A stretch of 64,000 nt of DNA. It comes from Pseudomonadota bacterium (GTDB taxonomy: Bacteria > Pseudomonadota > Gammaproteobacteria > Burkholderiales > Rhodocyclaceae). Position numbers and translations under genes: made by a program. This document shows, one piece after another, positions 24,535 to 33,736 of this stretch. Each line of letters opens with the position of its first letter. Positions within the stretch are counted from its first letter, which is position 1. The stretch is from positions 95,659-159,658 of the forward strand of contig JAFEDH010000030.1 of the NCBI GenBank assembly GCA_018241695.1, in the 5' to 3' direction. Under the pieces are notes generated by a model, which did no database searches, was not told where the DNA came from, and worked only from the letters and a program-made list of their open reading frames with translations.

Positions 24535-25782
24535 TCAAACCTGCGCGGGTGCCTGATCCAGATCGAATGCCTTGTGCAATACGCGAACCGCAAGTTCCAG
24601 GTACTTTTCATCCACCACGACGGAAATCTTGATTTCGGAGGTGGAAATCATCTGGATGTTGATGCCTTCTTCCGCGAGGGTGCGAAACATCTGGCTGGCC
24701 ACACCGGGATGGGACCGCATGCCGACGCCGACGGCGGAGACCTTGCATGTCTTGTTGTCGGCAACGATCTGGCGGGCGCCCACATGGGGTTTGACCTGGT
24801 CTTCGAGTATCTTGCGTGCCCGCTCCATTTCGCTGCGGGCTACGGTGAAGGAGAAATCGGTGGTACCGTCGTGGCCAACGTTCTGGATGATCATGTCCAC
24901 GTCGATACTGGCTTCCGCAATGGGGCCCAGGATCTGGTAGGCGATGCCGGGCCGGTCGGGCACGCCCAGTACGGTGAGCTTCGCTTCGTCACGATTGAAG
25001 GCGATGCCGGAAATGATTGGTTGTTCCATCTTGCGATCTTCCTCGAAAGTGATGAGTGTGCCCGACGTTTCCTTGCCTTCTTCTTCAAAACTGGAGAGAA
25101 CGCGCAGCTTGACCTTGTATTTTCCCGCGAATTCGACGGACCGGATCTGCAGGACCTTGGAGCCCAGGCTGGCCATTTCCAGCATTTCCTCGAAGGTGAT
25201 GCGTTCCAGTTTGCGGGCTTCGGGCACGATGCGCGGATCGGTGGTGTACACCCCGTCCACATCCGTGTAGATCTGGCATTCATCGGCCAGGAGGGCAGCG
25301 GCCAGCGCGACACCACTGGTATCCGAGCCGCCACGCCCGAGGGTGGTGATGTTGCCCTGTTCGTCAACTCCCTGGAAACCGGCAACGATGACAACGGTGC
25401 CTGCATCCAGATCACGACGGATATTGGTGTCCTGGATATCGAGGATGCGGGCCTTGGTGTGGATGTTGTCGGTGAGGATGCGTACCTGGCTGCCGGTGTA
25501 GCTGCGCGCAGAGACTCCGATATCCTGCAGCGCCATCGCTAGCAGGGCGATGGTGACCTGTTCGCCGGTGGATACCATCACGTCGAGTTCACGTGGCGCG
25601 GGCGCAGGGGAAACTTCTTTTGCGAGCGAGAGGAGGCGGTTGGTTTCACCGCTCATGGCCGAGACAACCACAACCATCTGGTGACCTTGCGACTTCCAGC
25701 GGGCCACGCGGCGGGCGACATTGCGAATGCGCTCGGGCGTACCCATGGAGGTGCCGCCGTATTTTTGAACGATCAAAGCCAT
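24535..25782 (-). CDS. lysC: Aspartate kinase
   Basis: The product has 415 residues. The N-terminal kinase domain starts [19 protein letters not shown] and has [10 protein letters not shown] and [16 protein letters not shown]. Two C-terminal ACT domains (~265-405) follow, with [16 protein letters not shown] typical of the regulatory part. It phosphorylates aspartate, the first step to lysine, threonine and methionine, and is usually feedback-inhibited through the ACT domains. Gene order lysC then tRNA-Ser(GCU) is common in betaproteobacteria. Confidence 0.96.
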   Translation of the reverse strand: MALIVQKYGGTSMGTPERIRNVARRVARWKSQGHQMVVVVSAMSGETNRLLSLAKEVSPAPAPRELDVMVSTGEQVTIALLAMALQDIGVSARSYTGSQVRILTDNIHTKARILDIQDTNIRRDLDAGTVVIVAGFQGVDEQGNITTLGRGGSDTSGVALAAALLADECQIYTDVDGVYTTDPRIVPEARKLERITFEEMLEMASLGSKVLQIRSVEFAGKYKVKLRVLSSFEEEGKETSGTLITFEEDRKMEQPIISGIAFNRDEAKLTVLGVPDRPGIAYQILGPIAEASIDVDMIIQNVGHDGTTDFSFTVARSEMERARKILEDQVKPHVGARQIVADNKTCKVSAVGVGMRSHPGVASQMFRTLAEEGINIQMISTSEIKISVVVDEKYLELAVRVLHKAFDLDQAPAQV

Positions 25783-25870
25783 GTGGATGGGATGAATTTC
25801 TAGGGAAGAACAGGTAATTCTACCCGAATCCCCTGGCTCTCCCGGAGCACGCGGTCCCTCTGCCCGGCTG

Positions 25871-25891
25871 CGCTTGAAAAACGCTTGAAAA
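25871..25891. repeat. Short tandem repeat
   Basis: CGCTTGAAAA occurs twice with an 11-bp period, just upstream of the promoter of the small helix-turn-helix gene. It may help bind a regulator; no further evidence. Confidence 0.4.
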
Positions 25892-25902
25892 ATATGTGGC
25901 CC

Positions 25903-25931
25903 TTGTATGTTATATGGGTAGCATTTATACT
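25903..25931 (+). promoter_or_regulatory. Predicted promoter of the small XRE gene
   Basis: TTGTAT (25903-25908), 17-bp spacer, TATACT (25926-25931). A transcript would begin near 25938, within the perfect inverted repeat that follows. Confidence 0.5.
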
Positions 25932-25936
25932 TCGCG

Positions 25937-25958
25937 ACATATAACTTCGGTTATATGT
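25937..25958. promoter_or_regulatory. Perfect inverted repeat with TTCG loop, candidate operator or hairpin
   Basis: ACATATAAC-TTCG-GTTATATGT: 9-bp perfect arms around a TTCG tetraloop, directly downstream of the predicted -10 box and 72 bp before the ATG. It could be a protein-binding operator at +1 or a 5' RNA hairpin. Confidence 0.55.
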
Positions 25959-26029
25959 TTCCCGGATAGTGCGACGCCAGGCTGCCCTGGTGTTTTGAAC
26001 TGCCAACCCAACATCAAGGAGTGATGAGC

Positions 26030-26326
26030 ATGAAGACCAGTGAAAAAATTGATGCCCGTGATATCCGCCGCAAGCTGGGGCTTAACCAGCAGCAATTCTG
26101 GTCCAGGCTCGGGGTGACTCAAAGTGGTGGTTCCCGTTATGAGAGTGGCCGCAATATGCCGCGTCCGGTCCAGCATCTTCTGCGTCTGGTGCATGTCGAG
26201 CAAATCGATATCGCCAAGGTGCGCAAGGAGGATTTCGAGGTGGTGGAATACCTCAAATCCCACGATCCGGAACTGTTCAGGGAATTGAAAAAGCAGGCTC
26301 GATCTGCCGTCAAGAAAGGCGGTTGA
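26030..26326 (+). CDS. Small XRE-type helix-turn-helix protein
   Basis: The product has 98 residues. A helix-turn-helix (IRRKLGLNQQQFWSRLGVTQ) is followed by SRYESGRNMPRPVQHLLRLVH and a charged C-terminal helix. AAGGAG ends 8 bases before the ATG at 26030, which selects this start. The layout resembles stand-alone antitoxin-like repressors, but no toxin gene is adjacent: the next gene, on the other strand, is a radical SAM enzyme. Probable autoregulation through the inverted repeat at 25937-25958. Confidence 0.8.
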   Translation: MKTSEKIDARDIRRKLGLNQQQFWSRLGVTQSGGSRYESGRNMPRPVQHLLRLVHVEQIDIAKVRKEDFEVVEYLKSHDPELFRELKKQARSAVKKGG

Positions 26327-26344
26327 GTCCGGGGTCGGGTTTCA

Positions 26345-27196
26345 TCAGGGGTTGACCCGTACAGTCAATCCCTGCTGTCGCAGGCGGGTGGCCAGCGTTT
26401 CCATCCATGCCGCAGAAAGATTTGACAGCCGCGCCGCTTCGGGTTGCAGGGAGGGGCGGGCCAGTCCGTAGAGAAACACTCCGCCCAGTTTCCCCGACAT
26501 GCCGCCCAGCAGGGCGATATAGGCATCCACCTCCTCGGCAGGGGGAGCGTGACCATCCATACTGAATACGCAGGTTTGCACCCAGGTGGGGCAGAGACTG
26601 ATACACAGTTCAAGGCGGGTCCGGAGTGATTCCGGCGAGGTTCTTGTGTTGTTGATGCGCCGCGTGGTGGCACTCGTGACGGCGTCAACCTTGAACCAGA
26701 CCTCTCCACCCGCAGCAGCCAGATTGCGTACTCCGTCCTGCACCGTGGTGCGTCGTATCAGGCTGCCATTGGTGATCAGGCGGAGGGGGATCTTTCCTGT
26801 CAGGTGCCGGCGGGCCAGCACCCCGGCGACGATTTTCACGGCTTCGGCAAATTCGGCCGCACTGGTGGGTTCGCCGTTGCCGGAAAAGGCCACATCGACC
26901 AAATGTCGCGCATCCGCGGGAACCCGTTGCTGGAGAAAATCCCCGTTTTGAATCTGGTCAAGCAGATTTTCCAGTTCCACCTTCAATTGATCGAGTGCGA
27001 TGGGGGGCGGGCCACCACGTACAAGATCGGGAACCTGACAATAGACGCAGCGCCAGTTGCAGGCGTTGTTCGGGTTGAGGTTGATTCCTACCGAAACACC
27101 GCCCGCCCGCCGCGAAACCACCGGGTACACATAGGTCATTCCTGCCGCATCGCGGTCATGATGCTCGACAGTCAACTGGCGGGGCGGGGCGTTCAT
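26345..27196 (-). CDS. Radical SAM protein
   Basis: The product has 283 residues. The [4Fe-4S]/SAM motif CNWRCVYC is near residues 47-54, followed by DVAFSGNGEPTSAAEF (SAM-binding GGE-like) and LITNGSLIRR. The N-terminus (TYVYPVVSRRAGGVSVGIN) is typical of a conserved but little-studied radical SAM group. It is divergent from queD with only 49 bp between the starts; a link to queuosine or pterin metabolism is possible but not shown. Substrate unknown. Confidence 0.85.
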   Translation of the reverse strand: MNAPPRQLTVEHHDRDAAGMTYVYPVVSRRAGGVSVGINLNPNNACNWRCVYCQVPDLVRGGPPPIALDQLKVELENLLDQIQNGDFLQQRVPADARHLVDVAFSGNGEPTSAAEFAEAVKIVAGVLARRHLTGKIPLRLITNGSLIRRTTVQDGVRNLAAAGGEVWFKVDAVTSATTRRINNTRTSPESLRTRLELCISLCPTWVQTCVFSMDGHAPPAEEVDAYIALLGGMSGKLGGVFLYGLARPSLQPEAARLSNLSAAWMETLATRLRQQGLTVRVNP

Positions 27197-27212
27197 CGAT
27201 GGGGAGGGCAGC

Positions 27213-27218
27213 TATAAT
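27213..27218 (+). promoter_or_regulatory. -10 box for queD
   Basis: Perfect TATAAT 27 bp upstream of the queD ATG. The -35 region is poor (GTTCAT-like). Confidence 0.45.
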
Positions 27219-27245
27219 TGCCCGCCCGAGGTTATCACCGATCAC

Positions 27246-27692
27246 ATGCAAATTACCCGCCGCCTGGAGTTCGATGCCGGGCATCGCATTCCGGGCCATC
27301 AGAATCAATGCCGTCACCTTCACGGACATCGCTATGCGCTTGAAATCACCCTTGCAGGGGATGTGAGCACGCAGGCAGGAAGCCCTGATGAGGGGATGGT
27401 GATGGATTTCGCACAGGTCAAATCCATCGCGAGGGAATATGTGGTCGATCTCTGGGATCACGCATTTCTGGTGTATCGGGAAGACCGGGTAGTGATGGCG
27501 TTCCTGGAATCCATGCCGGATCACAAAACCGTGGTGCTGAACACCATTCCGACGGTGGAAAATCTGGCGCGTACTGCTTTTGCCATCCTGGCTCCCCGCT
27601 ATGCCGCGGGTTATGGTGGCTGTCTGCGACTGATCCGGGTGCGGCTGTACGAAACCCCCAACTGCTGGGCAGATGCCTCTACGGGTGAGTGA
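27246..27692 (+). CDS. queD: 6-carboxytetrahydropterin synthase (QueD/PTPS family)
   Basis: The product has 148 residues. It has zinc-binding and catalytic motifs FDAGHRIPGHQNQCRHLHGHRY, with Cys and the His ligands, then MVMDFAQVKSIAREYVVDLWDHAFL and a C-terminal ETPNCWA. QueD makes 6-carboxytetrahydropterin from dihydroneopterin triphosphate in the queuosine/7-deazaguanine pathway. The protein is slightly longer than E. coli QueD because of loops after residue 35. It is transcribed toward tRNA-Ser(UGA). Confidence 0.92.
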   Translation: MQITRRLEFDAGHRIPGHQNQCRHLHGHRYALEITLAGDVSTQAGSPDEGMVMDFAQVKSIAREYVVDLWDHAFLVYREDRVVMAFLESMPDHKTVVLNTIPTVENLARTAFAILAPRYAAGYGGCLRLIRVRLYETPNCWADASTGE

Positions 27693-27807
27693 TAGAATCG
27701 CCTCCGCTCCGGATCCGGAGTTTTCCGCCGGAGTCTTGATGAAACCAGCAGCATGGCCCGGGGATTCCGGGGCCGGGCTGTGAAATTTTTTGCAGGGCTG
27801 GTCATAC

Positions 27808-27895
27808 GGAGGTGTGGCAGAGTGGTCGATTGCACTGGTCTTGAAAACCAGCAAAGGGCAACCTTTCGTGAGTTCGAATCTCACCGCCTCCGCCA
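27808..27895 (+). tRNA. tRNA-Ser(UGA)
   Basis: The acceptor GGAGGTG pairs with CGCCTCC. Anticodon stem CTGGT/ACCAG has loop CTTGAAA with anticodon TGA. The variable arm is long, the T-loop is AGTTCGAATCT, and CCA is encoded at 27893-27895. Confidence 0.95.
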
Positions 27896-27915
27896 GATGC
27901 CGCCGGTAATTTTTC

Positions 27916-28047
27916 ATGAATGAACCGATTCACCACCATCTGCCCGAGCATCGTCCGTTCCGTTTCTGGACGATCGCGATTGTTTGCTGGCTTGTAGTGG
28001 CTTTGTGCGGCTTTCTGGCGTGGGGTATTTCCGAGTACTGGGGCTGA
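27916..28047 (+). CDS. Possible 43-residue membrane peptide
   Basis: A short frame after the tRNA encodes MNEPIHHHLPEHRPF followed by one hydrophobic helix (WTIAIVCWLVVALCGFLAWG) and ISEYWG. The composition is protein-like, but there is no good ribosome site and it may not be translated. Confidence 0.35.
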   Translation: MNEPIHHHLPEHRPFRFWTIAIVCWLVVALCGFLAWGISEYWG

Positions 28048-28095
28048 GCGTCGGGGCGTGATGATGCCCCTCGGTAGCTCACTGGTGTTTTCAGT

Positions 28096-29238
28096 TCATG
28101 CGCTGCCCAGCCGCCACAGGGATGTGATTTCCCGGGTCCGGGCCATGTGTAGCGGGTCGCTGGCATCTCTTGCCCTGGCGTGACGTGGCCGGATATCCAG
28201 TCGGTCGATAAGCTGCAATCCGTTTTCGGCAAACATGGCGAGCAAGGTTGTTCTGGAGCGCAATTCCAGGTGCTCAGCCAGATCGGAGAGGATCAACCAG
28301 CCCTCGCCATGTGGGGAAAGGTGGTTTCTCAACCCGGCAAGAAAGCCACGCAGCATGCGGCTTTCGGGGTCATAGATCGCATGTTCCAGGGGTGATCCGG
28401 GGCGGGCCGGTATCCAGGGCGGGTTACAGATCACCAACGCCGCGCGATCGGGAGGGAAAAGATCGGCACGCAGCAGTTCCACCCGGTTCGTCATGCCCAG
28501 ACGCGCAAGGTTGTCGGCGGCACAGGCAAGGGCGCGTGGCTCCTGATCCGTTGCCACAACTTTTTCGATACCGCGTTGCACCAGCAGGGCGGCCAGGACA
28601 CCACTGCCAGTGCCGATATCGAAGGCGCGGTTGTCATTCATCAGGGTGGCGGGCAGGGGCGCCCGGGCCACCAGGTCCACATATTCACCACGTACTGGCG
28701 AGAAGACGCCGTAATGGGGATGAATCCGCGCCCCCAGCGCAGGGATGGTTACACCTTTACGCCGCCATTCATGGGCACCGATCAATCCTTGCAGTTCACG
28801 CAATGAAATGGCAAAAGGTTGTGCGTGTTCGGTGGTAGTGCCGAAGGCTTCGGTACAGGCTGCAGCCACGTCGGGTGCCCGGCGCAGGGGAATACGGTAA
28901 CCAGAATCCACAGGCACCAGCACCCGGTTGAGCATTGTGGCGCGTTGGGCCTGGGCCATGCGGTACAGATGGAAGGCCTCCCGGGGTGTGGTGCTTTTCT
29001 GATGCCCTTTGCGATCCACTCGCCGGGCCAGGGCCTGGAGCAACTGGCGGGCGTTGTGGTAGTCGCCGCGCCAGAGGATGGCGGTTCCCTCGCAGGCCAG
29101 GCGATAGGCGATATCGGCCTTGAGGGTGTCGTCGCCGATCACGACCCGTTTGGGTGGAGGATGGCCGGCGGGGGAAAACCAGGGAGTACTACGCGGACCG
29201 TCCGGTTCCTGCCAGTGGAGGAGGGCGGATGCCCGCAT
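28096..29238 (-). CDS. Class I SAM-dependent methyltransferase (HemK-like NPPW motif)
   Basis: The product has 380 residues from the ATG at 29238, which overlaps the previous stop as TAATG. The C-terminal half is a Rossmann methyltransferase with AFDIGTGSGVLAALL and VICNPPWIPA, the N-P-P-W motif used to methylate planar nitrogens. The N-terminal ~150 residues are a helical domain without a clear family. The frame extends upstream through the small secreted-protein gene, which is why the internal ATG is chosen. Substrate unknown. Confidence 0.8.
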   Translation of the reverse strand: MRASALLHWQEPDGPRSTPWFSPAGHPPPKRVVIGDDTLKADIAYRLACEGTAILWRGDYHNARQLLQALARRVDRKGHQKSTTPREAFHLYRMAQAQRATMLNRVLVPVDSGYRIPLRRAPDVAAACTEAFGTTTEHAQPFAISLRELQGLIGAHEWRRKGVTIPALGARIHPHYGVFSPVRGEYVDLVARAPLPATLMNDNRAFDIGTGSGVLAALLVQRGIEKVVATDQEPRALACAADNLARLGMTNRVELLRADLFPPDRAALVICNPPWIPARPGSPLEHAIYDPESRMLRGFLAGLRNHLSPHGEGWLILSDLAEHLELRSRTTLLAMFAENGLQLIDRLDIRPRHARARDASDPLHMARTREITSLWRLGSA

Positions 29239-29543
29239 TACTCGTAGCGGCCGTGGGCAAGAAAGTTCATCAACTTGTCCACCTCGGTTCGTTCCGTGGA
29301 TACGCTGCGCAGGTACGCATGATAGGCCTGTGGATCCTTGACCGAGAGCTTTGCCAATTCTTCCAGGCTGAGAAGATTCTGCTGCGGGAGAGATTGGCCG
29401 GAGGGCATCAGTGAAGCAACAGTGATTTGGGTAGTGTTGGAAGATGACTGCTGATGGCCGACCTGCAGCATCTGTACGATCCCTTCGCTTCTCCATGCCA
29501 GTCCCAGCAAGCCCAGAATGGCCAGAATCAGCAGCTTTTTCAT
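29238..29543 (-). CDS. Small exported or membrane-anchored hypothetical protein
   Basis: The product has 101 residues. The N-terminal hydrophobic segment (KKLLILAILGLLGLAW) serves as signal or anchor. A Ser/Gln-rich linker and a helical C-terminus (LLSLEELAKLSVKDPQAYH) follow. The stop overlaps the methyltransferase start by one base. The chosen ATG at 29543 puts the charged residues directly before the hydrophobic run. No family recognised. Confidence 0.55.
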   Translation of the reverse strand: MKKLLILAILGLLGLAWRSEGIVQMLQVGHQQSSSNTTQITVASLMPSGQSLPQQNLLSLEELAKLSVKDPQAYHAYLRSVSTERTEVDKLMNFLAHGRYE

Positions 29544-29659
29544 GATGGATGCATTCCTGTGATTGACTCGGTCAGGAATGCTATCAGAATAATCTGGCCG
29601 CCTATTCAACCAGGTGGCGAATGAAACAACTACGAAGACAAAACGATTCAGCCCGCGTT

Positions 29660-32356
29660 TCAGCCCGCCAGCAGTTCCCTCAACACAAAGGGCAGGATGC
29701 CGCCATGATTGTAGTAATCCACCTCGATGGCGGTGTCGATACGTACCTGAACGGGGACACGTTCGGTCCGGCCGTTTTCGCGATGGATGACCAGTGTTAC
29801 ATCCTGCTGGGGCCGGATTTCTCCTTCCAGACCCTCGAAATCGAAGGTTTCACGGCCGTTGAGACCGAGGGACTGGGCCGAGTCGTTACCCTTGAACTGC
29901 AGCGGCAGCACTCCCATCCCCACCAGGTTGGAGCGGTGAATGCGTTCGAAGCTGCGGGCGACCACGGCCTTTACGCCCTGAAGCTGGGTTCCTTTCGCCG
30001 CCCAGTCGCGGGATGACCCGGTGCCATATTCCTCTCCACCGAAGATGACAGCGGGGATGCCTGCCCCGACGTAGCGCATGGCCGCGTCGTAGATGGACAG
30101 GGTTTCGCCCGAGGGCTGGTGGATGGTAAGGCCGCCTTCGACGCGGCTGCCATCAGCCTTGGGCGGGATCATCAGGTTCTTGATGCGCACATTGGCGAAG
30201 GTGCCCCGCATCATTACCTCATGATGGCCGCGGCGCGAACCGTAGGAGTTGAAGTCGGCCCTGGTCACGTCATGACCCAGCAGCCATTTCCCCGCGGGTG
30301 AATCGACCTTGATCGATCCCGCCGGGGAAATGTGATCGGTGGTGACAGAGTCGCCAAGAATCGCGAGTGCCCGGGCGCCACGGATGGCGGCAGGCTTGCC
30401 GGGCTGCATGGAGAAGTCGGCAAAAAAGGGTGGTTCGGCGATGTAGGTGGACGCTGGCCAGTCATAGGTCTGGCCCCGGGTTGTCGGGATCTCGTTCCAC
30501 AGGTCATGGCCTTTGGTGAGATCGGAATAGAGACGCTGAAAGGTTTTGGCATCCATTGCGTACTGCATGCAGGCTTCGATCTCGCGGCTGCTGGGCCAGA
30601 TATCGCCGATGTACACGTCTTCGCCATTTTTACCCTTGCCGACGGGTTCGGTCATCAGGTCTTTCAGCACCGTGCCGGCAAGGGCATAAGCTACAACCAG
30701 CGGCGGGCTGGCAAGGAAGTTGCCGCGGATATTGGGATGAATGCGTGCTTCGAAATTACGATTGCCGGAAAGAACGGCGGCACAGATCAGGTCGTTGCTA
30801 ACCACTGTATCTTCAATGGAATCGGCCAGAGGACCGGCGTTACCGATGCAGGTGGTGCAGCCATAGGCCGCCACGTTGAACCCCAGCTTTTCCAGGGCCG
30901 GGAGCAGGCCGGATTTTTTCAGGTACTCGGTGACCACGCGGGAGCCCGGGGCCAGGGATGTCTTGACGTGAGGCGGAATGCGCAAGCCGCGCTCCACGGC
31001 CTTTTTTGCCAGCAGGCCGGCTGCGATCATCACGGTCGGGTTGGAGGTGTTGGTACAGGAGGTGATGGCCGCGATCAGCACGTCGCCATGGCCGATCTCC
31101 ATACCATCACTCGTGGTGTGGCGCCGGGCCAGGTCGGCCGGCTTTTTCGCAAAGCCGTTGTCGGCGACGGACCGGGAGAACAGATCGGTAAAGGTCCGTT
31201 TCACCTGGCCGATCTCGATACGGTCCTGGGGTCGCTTGGGGCCGGCCAGAGAGGGGGCTACCGTGGCCAGATCCAGACTCACGGTGGTGGAGTAGTCGAT
31301 CTGCCCCTTCAGCGGAATGCCGAACAAGCCCTGGGCCTTGAAGTAGGCCTCGAACAGTTCGATCTCGTCGGGACTGCGACCGGTACCCTGCATGTAGGCG
31401 ATCGTGAGTTCGTCCACCGGGAAGAATCCCATGGTGGCACCGTATTCGGGAGCCATATTGCCGATGGTGGCCCGGTCGGTGAGGGAGAGGCTGGCGGTTC
31501 CGGCACCGAAGAATTCAACGAACTTGCCCACCACTTTGGCACGTCGCAGCAATTCGGTCAGGGTCAGTACCAGATCGGTTGCGGTGACCCCTTCGCGTAA
31601 TTGTCCCTTGAGTTCAACACCCACCACGTCGGGCGTCAAAAAATAGACAGGCTGACCCAGCATGCCTGCTTCGGCCTCGATGCCGCCCACTCCCCAGCCT
31701 ACCACGCCGGCGCCATTGATCATGGTGGTGTGGCTGTCGGTGCCCACCAGCGTGTCGGGGAAGCAGACGCCGTCACGCTGCTGCACACCACGAAACAGAT
31801 ATTCCAGATTTACCTGGTGCACGATGCCGATGCCTGGCGGCACGACCTTGAAGGTGTCGAAGGCCTGCATGCCCCACTTCATGAACTGGTAGCGCTCCCG
31901 GTTGCGATGGAATTCCAGTTCCATGTTTCGCCGCAGGGCGTCGGTGGAGCCGAAGTAATCGACCTGTACGGAATGATCGACCACCAGGTCCACGGGTACC
32001 AGGGGTTCGATGCGCTTCGGGTCCTTGCCTTTGGCCTTGGCCACGCCACGCATGGCGGCCAGATCGCAGAGCAGGGGCACGCCAGTGAAATCCTGCAGTA
32101 CCACCCGGGCGACGATGAAAGGGATTTCCTCGGTACGCGGCGCGTTGGGCTGCCAGCCTGCGAGCTGACGCACATGGGCCTCGGTGACTTTCTTGCCGTC
32201 GCAATTGCGCAGTACCGCTTCGAGGACGATACGGATCGAAACGGGAAGACGGGATATTTTGCCCAGACCGGCTTTTTCCAGTGTGGCGAGGGAATGGTAG
32301 CGGGCGGCCTTGCCGCTTGCTGTCCTGAACTCCTTGAGGCTGTCAAACGCAGACAT
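29660..32356 (-). CDS. acnA: Aconitate hydratase A
   Basis: The product has 898 residues, the usual length of AcnA. It interconverts citrate and isocitrate with a [4Fe-4S] cluster. Visible motifs are [26 protein letters not shown], the cluster-Cys regions [15 protein letters not shown] and [13 protein letters not shown], and [22 protein letters not shown] lies 8 bases before the ATG at 32356, which excludes a 21-codon upstream extension. A second aconitase, acnB, lies in the same window; AcnA is generally the stress-stable, AcnB the housekeeping enzyme. Confidence 0.96.
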   Translation of the reverse strand: MSAFDSLKEFRTASGKAARYHSLATLEKAGLGKISRLPVSIRIVLEAVLRNCDGKKVTEAHVRQLAGWQPNAPRTEEIPFIVARVVLQDFTGVPLLCDLAAMRGVAKAKGKDPKRIEPLVPVDLVVDHSVQVDYFGSTDALRRNMELEFHRNRERYQFMKWGMQAFDTFKVVPPGIGIVHQVNLEYLFRGVQQRDGVCFPDTLVGTDSHTTMINGAGVVGWGVGGIEAEAGMLGQPVYFLTPDVVGVELKGQLREGVTATDLVLTLTELLRRAKVVGKFVEFFGAGTASLSLTDRATIGNMAPEYGATMGFFPVDELTIAYMQGTGRSPDEIELFEAYFKAQGLFGIPLKGQIDYSTTVSLDLATVAPSLAGPKRPQDRIEIGQVKRTFTDLFSRSVADNGFAKKPADLARRHTTSDGMEIGHGDVLIAAITSCTNTSNPTVMIAAGLLAKKAVERGLRIPPHVKTSLAPGSRVVTEYLKKSGLLPALEKLGFNVAAYGCTTCIGNAGPLADSIEDTVVSNDLICAAVLSGNRNFEARIHPNIRGNFLASPPLVVAYALAGTVLKDLMTEPVGKGKNGEDVYIGDIWPSSREIEACMQYAMDAKTFQRLYSDLTKGHDLWNEIPTTRGQTYDWPASTYIAEPPFFADFSMQPGKPAAIRGARALAILGDSVTTDHISPAGSIKVDSPAGKWLLGHDVTRADFNSYGSRRGHHEVMMRGTFANVRIKNLMIPPKADGSRVEGGLTIHQPSGETLSIYDAAMRYVGAGIPAVIFGGEEYGTGSSRDWAAKGTQLQGVKAVVARSFERIHRSNLVGMGVLPLQFKGNDSAQSLGLNGRETFDFEGLEGEIRPQQDVTLVIHRENGRTERVPVQVRIDTAIEVDYYNHGGILPFVLRELLAG

Positions 32357-32420
32357 GGAACTCTCCGGAACGGGGTGACAACGGGTATTGTAGTCGCCCC
32401 GTTCCGGCTTGTGAGTCACA

Positions 32421-32639
32421 TCATTTCTGACGAAAGCTGATGCGGGCCTTGCTCAGATCGTAAGGGGACATCTCGACGGTGACGGTATCTCCGGCAAGAA
32501 TCCGGATGCGATGCTTGCGCATCTTGCCTGACACGTAGGCGGTAACCTCGACGCCGTTTTCCAGTGTGACGCGAAAGCGCGTATCCGGCAAAACCAGATT
32601 GACCACGCCCTGCATTTCAATGATTTCTTCCTTGGCCAT
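32421..32639 (-). CDS. infA: Translation initiation factor IF-1
   Basis: The product has 72 residues and is a single S1/OB fold: [36 protein letters not shown] and [15 protein letters not shown]. It binds the ribosomal A site during initiation. The start at 32639 gives the exact family length. It lies downstream of the cold-shock gene behind a terminator. Betaproteobacteria often carry more than one infA. Confidence 0.96.
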   Translation of the reverse strand: MAKEEIIEMQGVVNLVLPDTRFRVTLENGVEVTAYVSGKMRKHRIRILAGDTVTVEMSPYDLSKARISFRQK

Positions 32640-32665
32640 GGGGCTCCCGGGGGCAAGAGAAACAA

Positions 32666-32690
32666 AAAAGCCCGGCGGAGCCGGGCTTTT
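32666..32690 (-). terminator. Terminator between csp and infA
   Basis: AAAAGCCCGGC-GGA-GCCGGGCTTTT: an 11-bp perfect stem with U-tracts possible on both strands. It sits 19 bp after the csp stop and 27 bp before infA. Confidence 0.85.
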
Positions 32691-32709
32691 CCGGTAGGAC
32701 GAAACCCGC

Positions 32710-32913
32710 TTATTCAGGGCGGATGTTCGATGCCTGCTTGCCCTTGGGGCCGGTGGTGACTTCAAAAGATACTTTCTGGCCTTCCTTCAGGCTCTTGAAG
32801 CCGGAAGACTGGATGGCGGAGAAGTGTGCGAAGAGATCCTCGCCACCGCCATCGGGGGTGATGAAACCAAAACCTTTAGCGTCGTTGAACCACTTGACGG
32901 TACCAGTTGCCAT
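32710..32913 (-). CDS. Cold-shock-domain protein
   Basis: The product has 67 residues and is a complete cold-shock domain with RNP1 KGFGFI and RNP2-like DLFAHFSAI, closing with [13 protein letters not shown]. It is an RNA chaperone or antiterminator. AAGGAAG precedes the ATG, and a long untranslated leader (~140 nt from the predicted promoter) is typical of temperature-controlled csp mRNAs. Confidence 0.96.
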   Translation of the reverse strand: MATGTVKWFNDAKGFGFITPDGGGEDLFAHFSAIQSSGFKSLKEGQKVSFEVTTGPKGKQASNIRPE

Positions 32914-33062
32914 GGTGAATTGCTTCCTTGCAAAAATGAAATAAGGATTACAGGCAAAGCCTGCGACACGGACTCAAGTAGTAAGGCGCTGACGAACCGG
33001 GGTACCGCTTGGGTGACGCTTTACGTAAGGCGCGATAGCACTGCATTGGGTCTCGCGCACGG

Positions 33063-33091
33063 AGTATGGGGCCAGGCGCAAAATTACGCAA
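33063..33091 (-). promoter_or_regulatory. Predicted promoter of the cold-shock gene
   Basis: On the minus strand TTGCGT (33086-33091), 17-bp spacer, CATACT (33063-33068). It predicts a ~140-nt leader before the csp ATG. By eye only. Confidence 0.4.
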
Positions 33092-33186
33092 ACATTTTTT
33101 TGGTGCACGGGGGCATGTGTTGGTACGGCGCCACGGATTTCCCGGTGGTGATGTGTTCCGCAGGGCCACATCACCACCCTTGAGAG

Positions 33187-33519
33187 TTACTTGGTGCGCT
33201 TGAAGATCTGCTTTTCACCACTGGTGGTGAGCAGTTGCATTTCGCTGTCACCGACGAAAACGACATTGCCTTCGGCGTGGTTCCCCATGGGATCCATGGA
33301 CAACTTGGTGCCATCGAACTGGTAGGGGGAGGGCGCCATTCCCATGACGCTCACACCCTTGTCGGAAAAATTGAAGGCAACCGACATGCCATTGTAATCA
33401 AGCTCCCAATCGCCCAGGATGCGCTTGGCATCGCCTTCGCCGGCAAATGCGGTGCCTGCGACAAAGGCCAGTGTTGCGATCAGGGTGCGGGAAATTCGGA
33501 AACGGGGGGTTGCTTTCAT
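33187..33519 (-). CDS. Secreted hypothetical protein
   Basis: The product has 110 residues. It has a signal peptide (ISRTLIATLAFVAGTAFA) and a small beta-rich mature part: RILGDWELDYNGMSVAFNF, then SEMQLLTTSGEKQIF. GAGG lies before the ATG at 33519; the frame extends upstream without a signal sequence. The mature region looks like a lipocalin-like or META-type small beta barrel, but I cannot assign a family. Confidence 0.6.
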   Translation of the reverse strand: MKATPRFRISRTLIATLAFVAGTAFAGEGDAKRILGDWELDYNGMSVAFNFSDKGVSVMGMAPSPYQFDGTKLSMDPMGNHAEGNVVFVGDSEMQLLTTSGEKQIFKRTK

Positions 33520-33736
33520 GGTTGTCCTCATGCGTTGGATTCGAGTCGGGAGCGTTCCTTCCGGGGGTGCCGGAGAACCGTGGCAAGTATCAAAGAATTT
33601 TCTTTGGAAAGCAAATGTTCTTGTGCAGCCAATTGATACATGGTGCTTTGACAAAAGCATTTTGATCGGGGCAAGTATGGCCGGGCGCGGGTAATGGCGA
33701 CGGGAAGTTGCCAGCGCCCTGCATGAGAAAGAGATG

